Shown piece after piece: positions 55,951 through 64,000 of a stretch of DNA of 64,000 nucleotides (position 1 is the stretch's first letter; every line of letters starts with the position of its first letter). The DNA is from Linnemannia elongata (taxonomy: Eukaryota; Mortierellomycota; Mortierellomycetes; Mortierellales; Mortierellaceae). A program made the position numbers and the translations under genes. The notes beneath the pieces are model-generated. The model worked only from the letters and a program-made list of their open reading frames with translations. It made no database searches and was not told the DNA's origin. The stretch is from assembly GCA_036320915.1 (NCBI GenBank), contig JAXBDG010000001.1, positions 2,418,001 to 2,482,000 of the forward strand. Reading direction: 5' to 3'.

Positions 55951-56595
55951 TATGAAGGATACTTCATGTGATGGAAGTAATGGATGTGTCGTAAAAGGAC
56001 TTGGGGAAGTAGAAAGAAAAAGTAGGTCGAATAAGAGCTCAAAAGCAGTGAATAAAGATATTGGGTCAAATGATTGTGCCGATATTCAATGTAATTTAGT
56101 GTCAATTGACAGTAACTGCCGATCCATATTAGGAAATATTTCATGCATAGCTTCAGCCAATAAGAGAATTATGGCGTCCATTGTCCTGCAGCCACGTAAA
56201 CTAGTGACGTCATTTTAATATATTTCCTTGCCGTATAGGAAATAACTGAGTATTTCGCCACCTCTTCCTTTCACATCTCTTTGCTGTGCCACCCTCTCCA
56301 CTCTTTTCTTCTCACCTTCATTGCCTTTACCACCGCTCCCACCCTCTCTGTTCCACATCTCTCCACTTCTTTTTCTCACTACCATTGCCATCGCTCCACG
56401 CTCTCTTTTCAACTTTTCTTTCCACTTGTTTCTTACCACTGCCTCTCTTTTGCCACCACTCCCACGCCCTTTTCCCCTTTTTGCTCTTCCTTTTAAACTC
56501 ACATCTTTCATCTTTTTCTCTTCTCTTTCTTTCATCTGCACACCTCGCCTTCTCTGCAACCCTCTTTCTCTTTTCTTTTAATGCTTCGCAACACT
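55951..56595. promoter_or_regulatory. Bidirectional intergenic region between XPG-Fanzor gene and Crinkler gene
   Basis: 645 bases separate divergent starts. The Crinkler side (56230-56580) is a long pyrimidine-rich leader. The middle (55980-56220) is AT-rich with a TTTTAATATATTT block at 56213-56225 that could act as a TATA-like element. A shared promoter is inferred from the layout only. Confidence 0.5.
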
Positions 56596-59500
56596 ATGGC
56601 CGACAATCTCCTGACCCTATTCTGTCTTGTTGATGGAGACTCTGTGCCATTTTCTGTCGATATAAATGCATCAAAAACTGTCGATCGCCTTAAAGATGCA
56701 AACAAGACTAAGATTCCTAACACGTTCAAGGGAGTTGATGCCAAGGATCTCACACTCTCGCGCGTCTCCATCCCTCTCGTTCCAAAGAAGGACTGTAAAG
56801 ACATTTCTCTAGGCGACATCCCCTCGAAGGAAGAGCTCGATGAAACAGACGATCTCTTTGACGTGTTTCCGGACAAGCTGCCCAAAAAAACAATTCACAT
56901 CATCGTCCAGCGCCCTCCACCAGGTAATGGGAGTCATCCGGGACCAGTATAGATAGGCGCTTCAAGGTGTGTGAGAGTATGCTGCATAGGTGAGCATATG
57001 TTTTAAAAAGGCGGTACCGGGGATGGATGAGTTTAAGATAGAGGGGAGCGTACAGTAGTTCTAGGTAAAAGAAGTAGGCTCTGGGAGGTTGTGCTGCATG
57101 AAAGACCTCGAAGGGGGGGTTGTAGCTTTACTCTGGCTGATGCCCTCAACCCCCCTTTGGTGTTATCCATTGCCGATGACCTAAGGTATATGCATGATGT
57201 ACAGGTAAGGAATGACAAATGCGGTATGGTAGACCAGGTAAGTACTGGATATACAAAACAAATATGTCAAGCGGCAACGTTCCCGAAAAACTTCAAGATT
57301 TGTTCAGGGCAATTATTCAGGAGGAGTGGACCTTCTTGGATGATCCCTGGCCAATGTACCCAAAAACTCGTAGGGCACACCGGTCTGAGTTCAAGGTCAT
57401 CAAGGGTATGCGTCACATGAAATTAGCGGTTATGTCCAAGCTGGGGGCTATTGCGGTATACTTCTTCCTGACGGTCCTGTGGAATAAAGTATACTTCCCC
57501 GGTCCGTATAAGGCACTGGAAAAGGGTATTGCCTTCTTATACTTTTTTGTCTCTGGAGAATCCATGGAGTCCATGTCGGTGTTCATGCCCAGGTCTTCCT
57601 TCTACGAGATCTTCCGCACGTTCTTCAAGGAGGAAAGGAGCCTGTTCAACAAGGAAATGGCAAGGTGCTTCTCAACCATGTTTTCCACCCCAGAGATACG
57701 CATGCGATCGGCCAGATGGAGTAACCCAAAGATGTTCAAGCATGTAACACTGCTGCTGGATGGTCATGACACACGGGCAACCTACGGGGAGTTAAAGTCG
57801 GAGATGTACAGCTTTAAGTTCAGGAAGTCAGGCCTCCGCACACAAGTATGCATAGACGTCAACAACATGGTGGTCTTTGTGTCCAAGTCCGAGTCATGTA
57901 AGAAACACAACGATGGTACCATGCTGGTTGACATGGGTGTAGCCAAAAGGATTCATGAGGTGGACTGCATTGGCCTCGATGGTGGATACCCACAGCATAT
58001 ACCCAAGCTTCTGGAGAAAGAGGACACCCTGGATATTCGCAACTTTTGTTTTCCCATACGTAAGCGCACTGGACAGCCCTTGGATGAGGATGAGGCTACC
58101 TTTAATACGTTGTTTGCAGGATTCAGGTCTATGGTTGAAAATACCTTTGGTGAGCTCGGATCCACCTTTGCCAAGTTCAACCATAAAGACGCCATCCGTA
58201 CTACCGACAAAAGGGAGGTTAACATGATGTTGCGGCTGTGCTTTCTGCTGCTAAATGTACGTAATATGTCCAACAACCTCAGCCTGGATATACTACCCCA
58301 CCATATGGAATGGATCGAGGATGGATTCGACTATCCAACCACCAGTAAGCCTGTCCTGCAGAACTCCGAGGTAGAGACTGTCCAAAATAGGCTACAGAAT
58401 GGATCTGAACTACAGGAACTCCAGAACGCGTTCTTGGGAATGGACATGTCGGAGGATGACGAGGAACTGTAAGGCCTGATTCCTGTAGCAGCATGTACCA
58501 AGGTTTTAAAAACCTTACCTCACGTTACTCCTGGACCAGCTTACACTTCATGTCGTTCGTGCCTTTGGAGCGGACTATACGTTCTGCAAGGAAGGTCATC
58601 TTTGGCACATGGTGGATTCTTACTTGGCCATTCGTTCCCCTATATTTTCTCCGCCACGTTTCCCACAGGTTACAGAGGGACTTGCCGGCTCTAACTCTGG
58701 TACCACAGTCCATAATTATATGCCAGTACAAAGTACCGCGAAACTTCTTTAGGCCTGCCGCTGCAATGGTATATATGCGACCTGGCTCAAGCACATTGTA
58801 GCCGGTTCCAAAGGCGGATGAATGTATACTCTGCATATGCTTAACATACTGCCCATCATCGGATCTGCGCTCCACAAGGACAGCTAACGGTGCACTCTCC
58901 TTGTGGTGTCGCCTCTTTGGCCATCCAATGCGGATGTTGTCCACAGATACAATACCCATGTCGGCAAACTTATATACTTCGCGGTCGAACAGTGCGTATG
59001 AGGGGAACATACCCTTGGAACCACCCGGTACCAATGTTTTGGCCTTGCAGCCCGGCTCTCTCTCATACATCTTCTCCTTGGTGACCTCCACTGTACCATT
59101 CTCGCTAACTTTAGCCTCCACATAGTAGATGGGACGGTCGTTGAACGAGTAGTTGGCAACCAGGTGCATGGCAAGCGGTGCTGAAACTTTGGACCACATA
59201 TAGCCGTACTTCTTGCGGGTTGTGGAGTTCCACCAGTGGCAGTATGCAAAGACCTTGCTTCCAGGGATATACACCGCGACCATGGCCTTTATAAGCTCAG
59301 CACGTTCTATCCAGTGTTGCTCATAGCTGTAGTCAAACGTGGTGCAGCCGTCCAAAAGCCTACGCAAATCATCCATCCTATCTTGGTATACCGCCAAAGG
59401 GTGCAGCCTTGAGCCATAAAAGGCTAACTCCAGCCGTGAAAGGCCATGATCCCTATGGCGCAATAGAGTCCTGGTGAACTTCTCATCTGGATTGGCAACT

Positions 59501-61274
59501 ATATCCTCCATCCTTGAGCCGAGACTCTTTCGCACATCCGCGCTTTCGAGCATCTGGACCAGCTTGTTATAGACCTTGCACCTGATATTTTGGGCATTGT
59601 CTGCAGATGCAAACCAGGTCACACAATGGTCACCCACACGTCCGCGATCATTGACTATCGTAGAAATGCCCTTAGCCTTCAAGTGCCTCTCCAAATAGGT
59701 CCGTGTTGATACATACCTGCAGTCATGCGTCATGTCGATGTCATGCAGGACAAGGTACCGCTTCCGAAGGATAGGCAGGATGGCAGCCATGACCATTACC
59801 ACCTTTTTGGCACGGCAGTGGTACAGAGACACCTTGATAGAGATAAATCCGGCAGAGTATGGTCCATTGCTATGCTCTTGTGCATGTGCAGTTTGGATGT
59901 CAGCAGGGATATACTCTTCGTCCAACAGAGTGCCACTATGCAGCGACTTGATGGAATCGTAAGGTAGATCCGCCTTGCCAAATGCCTCACGTAAGTCAGC
60001 CATGTATTTGCCAATGGACTTGCCCTTGCCCTTTTCATCGACATAGTTGACCGGAGCCCAAAAGACCATACTGTCACAGAACATCTTGGAGAACCGTGTG
60101 AACCCCTTGCGTTTGGTACCTCCAAGACGACCAAGGGGATGTACACATTTGCCAACGTCGGCAAGGTTGTGAGTGTACTTATTGAGGATCTCGTTGATTA
60201 TAGCCTCCTTTGACCGTGACATGTTGTTAATAGATTCTTGCTTTTTAAAAACTCTCTTAGGTGGCCTTCAACTCAGTGCGCATAAGGTACTCACCAGCAG
60301 CTTCGTTGGTCAACAGTCCTTTCTCAGAGAGTTCACGTCGGATACCTTTGTATACCTTTTCCAGCATCGAGTAGATAGTATGTGGACACCAGGTTTCCCC
60401 AAAGTCAGGAGAGTTAGCGCGGTGAATATCCACGAATGCATCAAGGTACACATACATACAGGTCTCTAAGCGATGGTCCGTAATAAATTCAGCGACGACA
60501 TCCTGTTGCAAAGATTTATGTGTAAGCGGAATAGGCACTGTTGTTGTTGTCTTTGGGGCACCTTGTCTACCATACCGCCGATTTGTCATTCCTTACCTGT
60601 ACATCATGCATATACCATAGGTCATCGGCAATGGATAACACCAAAGGGGGTTGAGGGCATCAGCCAGAGTAAAGCTACAACCCCCCCTTCGAGGTCTTTC
60701 ATGCAGCACAACCTCCCAGAGCCTACTTCTTTTACCTAGAACTACTGTACGCTCCCCTCTATCTTAAACCCATCCATCCCCGGTACCGCCTTTTTAAAAC
60801 ATATGCTCACCTATGCAGCATACTCTCACACACCTTGAAGCGCCTATCTATACTGGTCCCGGATGACTCCCAATGCAAACGCGCTTTCTCTCATTCATAC
60901 CTTGCGCATGAGCTTGTTTTACGTTCTAACTTTATTTCATCTTTCCAATTGCATGTCATAGTCCATGCACCTGTTCCTTCTCGAACCCTGACTCCCCTCC
61001 CTGGCTTTCTTTCGGATAGTTCTCGTCCTGGCACGTCGCTATCTGGTATGGACCCATTTATGCCTTTTTGCACTTTATTTTTGTTATTCTCTCGAGTGTT
61101 ACGGTTTTACAGATAGGCGACCTCCATACTGACATCGAAAAGATCACGGACAAGTTTTTTGCATCAGGATCAGGCGTTGCCAACTTTCTCGACGCGTTTG
61201 TGAAGGGCGAAGGGGCGCTACCTATTACTTCAGGATCCGTTCATGGCTTACCAAGAGCCTGGCGTCGTAATTCG
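56596..61274 (+). CDS. Crinkler (CRN)-type protein, N-terminal exons, intron 1 invaded by a transposon
   Basis: Crinklers are modular intracellular effector-like proteins known from oomycetes and fungi. Exon 1 (56596-56923) encodes the N-terminal ubiquitin-like LFLAK-type header: MADNLLTLFCLVDGDSVPFS, SKTVDRLKDANKTKIPN, HIIVQRPPP. Exon 2 (60962-61045) is a Ser/Pro-rich linker. Exon 3 (61117-61274) has IEKITDKFFASGSGVANFLD, AFVKGEGALPIT and GLPRAWRR, which are the header-end motifs of the family. The three joins are in phase. Intron 1 holds a complete 3.9-kb transposon 5 bases after the donor; without it the intron would be 91 nt. ATG 56596 is preferred over 56581 because MADNLL is the usual start. 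A donor GTAAAT follows exon 3, but I could not identify the C-terminal (effector) domain, so the gene may be truncated. Confidence 0.8.
56926..56928. repeat. Target-site duplication AAT (left)
   Basis: AAT before the left inverted repeat; matching AAT at 60872-60874. Removing the element and one copy leaves a normal-looking intron. Confidence 0.75.
56929..57238 (+). repeat. Left terminal inverted repeat (~310 bp)
   Basis: Matches the reverse complement of 60561-60871 with only a few differences, the main one a 2-base difference at the DDE start codon region (AAATGCGG here, AAATCGGCGG at the other end). Confidence 0.88.
57219..58472 (+). CDS. DDE transposase (DDE_Tnp_4 / PIF-Harbinger type)
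   Basis: 417-residue uninterrupted frame starting inside the left inverted repeat. Candidate catalytic triad: D in VTLLLDGHDTRATYGELK, D in CIGLDGGYPQHIPKLLE, and E in FRSMVENTFGELGSTFAKF, the normal order and context of a Harbinger-type RNase H-fold transposase. It ends in an acidic tail. Because the frame is intact and the repeats are nearly identical, the element may be active. The start at 57219 gives a basic N-terminus; ATG 57264 (MSSGNVPEK) is an alternative. Confidence 0.82.
   Translation: MRYGRPGKYWIYKTNMSSGNVPEKLQDLFRAIIQEEWTFLDDPWPMYPKTRRAHRSEFKVIKGMRHMKLAVMSKLGAIAVYFFLTVLWNKVYFPGPYKALEKGIAFLYFFVSGESMESMSVFMPRSSFYEIFRTFFKEERSLFNKEMARCFSTMFSTPEIRMRSARWSNPKMFKHVTLLLDGHDTRATYGELKSEMYSFKFRKSGLRTQVCIDVNNMVVFVSKSESCKKHNDGTMLVDMGVAKRIHEVDCIGLDGGYPQHIPKLLEKEDTLDIRNFCFPIRKRTGQPLDEDEATFNTLFAGFRSMVENTFGELGSTFAKFNHKDAIRTTDKREVNMMLRLCFLLLNVRNMSNNLSLDILPHHMEWIEDGFDYPTTSKPVLQNSEVETVQNRLQNGSELQELQNAFLGMDMSEDDEEL
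58525..60222 (-). CDS. Transposon-borne 565-residue protein, unknown
   Basis: Single intact frame, convergent with the transposase (stops 52 bases apart). Not firmly recognised. Notable segments: RYLVLHDIDMTHDCRYVSTR, CKVYNKLVQMLESADVRKSL, HGLSRLELAFYGSRLHPL, YCHWWNSTTRKKYGYMW. The DIDMTHD, VYNKL and RLELAFYG segments recall replication-initiator-like proteins that occur in repeats of other Mucoromycota, but I see no clear HUH motif beyond RIHHVP. It could be a DNA-binding or replication partner for the element; this is inference. Confidence 0.6.
   Translation of the reverse strand: MSRSKEAIINEILNKYTHNLADVGKCVHPLGRLGGTKRKGFTRFSKMFCDSMVFWAPVNYVDEKGKGKSIGKYMADLREAFGKADLPYDSIKSLHSGTLLDEEYIPADIQTAHAQEHSNGPYSAGFISIKVSLYHCRAKKVVMVMAAILPILRKRYLVLHDIDMTHDCRYVSTRTYLERHLKAKGISTIVNDRGRVGDHCVTWFASADNAQNIRCKVYNKLVQMLESADVRKSLGSRMEDIVANPDEKFTRTLLRHRDHGLSRLELAFYGSRLHPLAVYQDRMDDLRRLLDGCTTFDYSYEQHWIERAELIKAMVAVYIPGSKVFAYCHWWNSTTRKKYGYMWSKVSAPLAMHLVANYSFNDRPIYYVEAKVSENGTVEVTKEKMYEREPGCKAKTLVPGGSKGMFPSYALFDREVYKFADMGIVSVDNIRIGWPKRRHHKESAPLAVLVERRSDDGQYVKHMQSIHSSAFGTGYNVLEPGRIYTIAAAGLKKFRGTLYWHIIMDCGTRVRAGKSLCNLWETWRRKYRGTNGQVRIHHVPKMTFLAERIVRSKGTNDMKCKLVQE
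60257..60589 (-). CDS. Transposon-borne 110-residue protein starting in the right inverted repeat
   Basis: Frame begins MTNRRYGRQGAPKTTTT inside the right terminal inverted repeat and contains HTIYSMLEKVYKGIRRELSE. It stops 34 bases before the start of the 565-residue ORF on the same strand, so the two may be expressed from one transcript. Its first residues resemble those of the transposase because both starts lie in the repeat. The helical segment might be DNA-binding; not recognised. Confidence 0.5.
   Translation of the reverse strand: MTNRRYGRQGAPKTTTTVPIPLTHKSLQQDVVAEFITDHRLETCMYVYLDAFVDIHRANSPDFGETWCPHTIYSMLEKVYKGIRRELSEKGLLTNEAAGEYLMRTELKAT
60561..60871 (-). repeat. Right terminal inverted repeat (~310 bp)
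   Basis: Reverse complement of the left repeat; ends GACTCCC before the AAT duplication. Confidence 0.88.
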
Positions 61275-62579
61275 GTAAATATAAATCTAAGAGGATATGT
61301 CCTTTATTTAGACTGAAGGCTGATCCTGTCCCAGCTGGAATGAGTAGGTTACAAGGAGTTGCCTGAAGCAACAGATCATGTCAGCTAGCGACTATGACAC
61401 CGATCTTTACTTCGCTCGTTGGAATGTGCAGAAATAGCTCAATCATTTCCTCGCCCTACGCCTCCACCCCAATCCCAGGACATCTTGTGTACTGGAAGTC
61501 TGACCACGGCTATTTCTTTCCGTTGACGAATGAACCAGGAGTAACTTTATTGACCCAAGATGGATGCAGGAGCCAAGGACCTTGGGATGTCAATGGAGCT
61601 GCAACCTGTACTTCTTAACAGGATGTACATGAAGATATGAAACTCGTCCTCCGAATTCCATCCAATAATCATATAAGAGTCATCCTCGGTTTCAACAAGT
61701 ATATTCATCTAACTCGACTAGGGATCTTAGCTGATTGTTGCCTGCGTGTTTTGGCTGCAATGCAGCACCTTGATAATGAAATAGCTACGTATGTATCATT
61801 TGGAGATACTACAAGAAAGGTCAGGAGCTAATAAGCAAACCTTTGTCCAGGTTGCAGTGTTCTCTGTTAGCTAAATTTCAGTTTACTTTGCTCGATTAAT
61901 AAATCAATCCCACAACACGACGAATATCGCTGGCGGGACTTTTGCCCATTGCAAACGCAAAAAGAAGGGTTGCATTGCATGGAATAAGTACGAGTGGCGA
62001 TTTTTCCTGCGAACCTGCAATGAGATCGACCTTTGTTCTGGGCATTTTATGGCGGATAATGGCCAGAGGGGAAATACTGATCGACTCTCCAGTAATGGCC
62101 AATACCGACTTGGCGCTTGCATCTACATTCCCCAAGGCCTGAATTTTGCGAAGGAGCTGCTGTTCGATTTCAAGACATCGGAGTTGTTCCGATCTGGAGG
62201 ACTGTCGCAAAGGCATCAACGTACTCCGTGGCCTGATGATTGAGACTGCGGAAAAAATGAAGCATCGTCTACCCAAGTAAGAGTTTCCCCCCTCTTCTGT
62301 TTGTTTTTTTTATCCTAAGACTGCTTACAGGAAGACTATAAAGCCAGCGCTGTAACGAATTCTGTTATCTTTTTGGTTTTGTAGGCTGCTGGGAGAACAT
62401 GCAGCACTTATTGCAGGTCTCGAGGAAAGTAAGAAGTATGGGGGTAAAAGAAGAAAGAGGGTGCTTTCTTTAATTTGCACCACAGAGCAGAAAATAAGCA
62501 GTATCGGCTCGTGTGGTGTGATCGGTTGAGCGTTTCTTCGTTAAATAAAATGGGATAAATAAAAATAAACCCACACCGC
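61275..62579. other. Unassigned region after the Crinkler header
   Basis: The Crinkler effector part would be expected here but no P-loop or other family motif was found on the plus strand. The frames at 61394-61618, 61637-61831 and 61896-62276 (minus) are protein-like in composition but not recognised. The region may contain decayed Helitron or Crinkler sequence. Confidence 0.4.
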
Positions 62580-63180
62580 AACAGTAGTGCTCTGGATAGA
62601 GCCGTCAGCATCGTTCCTGAGATCATCGACATTGCGTCAATGTGGAAAAAGGGGCTTCTACCTTCATCCCAAATATCCATCAACTGCACGATGATCGTAT
62701 TAGGTTCGCAGTTTTGGTAAGCCTCAATGACCACTCATCTTCGTTATGTGAAACCACCAGTGCAATGTCTGGACCTTGATATTCACAGCTGCGACACCCG
62801 GCGGCGCAAGGCGTATCGGATCGAATTTTTGTCCTTGGCGATCTTGCATATCTTCTTGAGTACAACTGACATGCCAGTGCCCGCGGCACCTGTCACTAAG
62901 ATGCGGCATCCCTCCAGACTAAAAACGCTGTTTTGCACTGCATCGACGTTTGCTGGTCATCCGTCCATTCAAAGTCTGCAGCCTGGTCTGAATCTTTGGA
63001 CTATCGTAGGCTTCGGGATGATCCTGGACATCTAATAATCCATCAGCCAGCCGTCCGGCCAAGCATTTCAAGAGCCAAAGACTGATAGGTTTCGTGTTCC
63101 GTACCGGGTCCAATCCAGTGTCAACGTCTGTCCTCCAGAGGGCGATGTAGCATCAACAAGTGCATGAAGGCATCTTCGGA
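62580..63180 (-). pseudogene. Helitron PIF1-like helicase remnant
   Basis: On the minus strand, over several frames: LDPVRNTKPISLWLLKCLAG, EGCRILVTGAAGTGMSVVLK (Walker A with Met in place of the essential Lys), RLAPPGVAAVNIKVQTLHWW, DEGRSPFFHIDAMSMISG (Walker B with Ala for Glu) and TMLTALSRALLL. The order is that of a Pif1/Helitron helicase. Frameshifts and loss of both ATPase residues mean it is inactive. It lies after the Rep-like fragment on the same strand, the order found in Helitrons. Confidence 0.7.
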
Positions 63181-63431
63181 ATTGGTAGTGCTGACGTCTC
63201 TTTTTCTTATTAAAGCCTTCTTCCCGAATGCTTTCTCAGTGACATAAATTCTTTTCATCAAGGTGAACCTCCCTACTCTTCGTTTTCCTATAGCGGTAAT
63301 GCTTGGAGAAATACGGAAAGGTCATATCTTCGAATTCCGCCCCTATTTAAAGTATGTTCCTTGCGCAGTTCCTAATGCTGAGTGAATCAAAACCCCTTAA
63401 AGCCCTACAAGCCTTAAAAGCCCCTAAAAGC

Positions 63432-64000
63432 CTAAACCTCGAACTCAAAATACATGATCCCAGTCAATATATCCATAGGTCGCTTGAGGTACTTGGTCCA
63501 CTTGTCATCGAGAAAAATATTTGTGCTATCCGGCGATGCTTTAGTGCAGCCACTCGTTTTAAAAGGAGCTTGCGCTTCGGGGGCAGGTCCGTTGGCAAAA
63601 ATACATCATTGTACGAGCAACCATGCATTTTCCATCCACAGATGTCCATAATAGCCTCCACTATACCAACACTTCTGTAGTGGGAATGTTTAATGTAGGC
63701 TTTAGACGGCATATCCGTTGATGAAGATCCAACATCCCGAGCCAAGCCAGCATCAGCCTCCCTGATAATGGTGGCGACCTTTGCGCCAGCCTGCTTGGTC
63801 GCGTACTTGCATATGTAGTTCTTGGCCTTGTCTCCTTCGCTGTACTGCAAGTCCATGTTTACGCAGCCAAATCGAAGGAGCTCCATGTTATAGCCATTGA
63901 CACGCCCGTCTCCAGGTTCTCGCTGCAGAACATAACGACCATCCTCCTCACTGAGATCTGTACAACGACTGCTAGGAGGCTTAGGGTACCCGAAGCGACA
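63432..64000 (-). pseudogene. Helitron Rep/N-terminal helicase-like fragment, continues beyond window
   Basis: Reading from the window edge: CRFGYPKPP, REPGDGRVNGYNMELLRFGC, VNMDLQYSEGDKAKNYICKY, ATKQAG, VGIVEAIMDICGWKMHG, DVFLPTDLPPKRKLLLKRV. Then the frame changes near 63530 to TNIFLDDKWTKYLKRPMDIL and stop at 63432-63434. The N-DLQYS...YICKYATK segment is typical of Helitron-encoded proteins. One frameshift suggests decay; the upstream part is outside the window. Confidence 0.7.

Larger units (their letters stand above)
56929..60871. mobile_element. PIF/Harbinger-like DDE transposon with long terminal inverted repeats
   Basis: 3943 bp flanked by a 3-bp AAT duplication. The terminal inverted repeats, about 56929-57238 and 60561-60871, begin GGGAGTCATCCGGGACC and are nearly identical over about 310 bp, implying recent insertion. 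It encodes a DDE transposase (+), a 565-residue protein (-) and a 110-residue protein (-). Three-base duplication plus the DDE type fit PIF/Harbinger; long inverted repeats and the second gene are less usual. Confidence 0.85.

Noticed and set aside
61896..62276. 126-codon minus-strand ORF as a gene
   Set aside because: Protein-like composition but no recognisable motif, start context or exon partners; left in the unassigned region.

Overview
This is nuclear DNA of a filamentous fungus, most likely Mortierellomycota (a Mortierella/Linnemannia/Podila-type genome). The evidence is: short GT-AG introns in nearly every conserved gene; pyrimidine-rich 5' leaders; eukaryotic core genes (clathrin adaptor beta, Pol III RPC11, RPL10A, guanylate kinase, mitochondrial MutS); and a large expansion of F-box/leucine-rich genes, NLR-like genes and a Crinkler, as is common in that lineage. 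The species assignment is inference from gene content.

Layout. 1-18.9 kb is a conserved housekeeping block: AP beta subunit (-, cut by the window start), RPC11 (-), RPL10A (+, with an apparent GC-AG first intron), a YANK/STK32-type AGC kinase with a probable myristoyl/palmitoyl N-terminus (-), a long low-complexity intergenic stretch, a small secreted cysteine-rich protein (-), and guanylate kinase (-) divergent from MSH1 (+). 19-42.7 kb is a fast-evolving F-box/NLR-like cluster: five intact F-box genes, one frameshifted F-box gene, two F-box pseudogenes, and an NLR-like (coiled-coil plus LRR) gene broken by in-frame stops. Two F-box genes are arms of an inverted segmental duplication of about 2.8 kb. 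42.9-47.1 kb holds an internally deleted LINE with an 18-bp target-site duplication and poly-A tail, a 700-bp terminal-inverted-repeat element nested inside it, and a second NLR-like pseudogene.

47.6-64 kb is the accessory region of greatest interest. A 13-exon gene with a possible PD-(D/E)XK-like C-terminal domain lies downstream of a five-exon gene that I read as one 1322-residue protein. That protein joins a complete-looking XPG/FEN1-type flap-nuclease (PIN) domain to a C-terminal Fanzor/TnpB-type RuvC nuclease with its zinc ribbon and the rearranged Fanzor glutamate. Between the two genes are two almost identical 179-bp direct repeats and a minisatellite. Divergently from the fusion nuclease runs a Crinkler gene. 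Its first intron has been invaded by an intact-looking 3.9-kb transposon with about 310-bp terminal inverted repeats, a DDE transposase and two further ORFs. The window ends in decayed Helitron Rep/helicase sequence.

The lead candidate for an undescribed system is the XPG-Fanzor fusion with its downstream repeats. Exon joins throughout were inferred from splice signals, reading phase and family similarity recalled from memory; no transcript data or searches were available.
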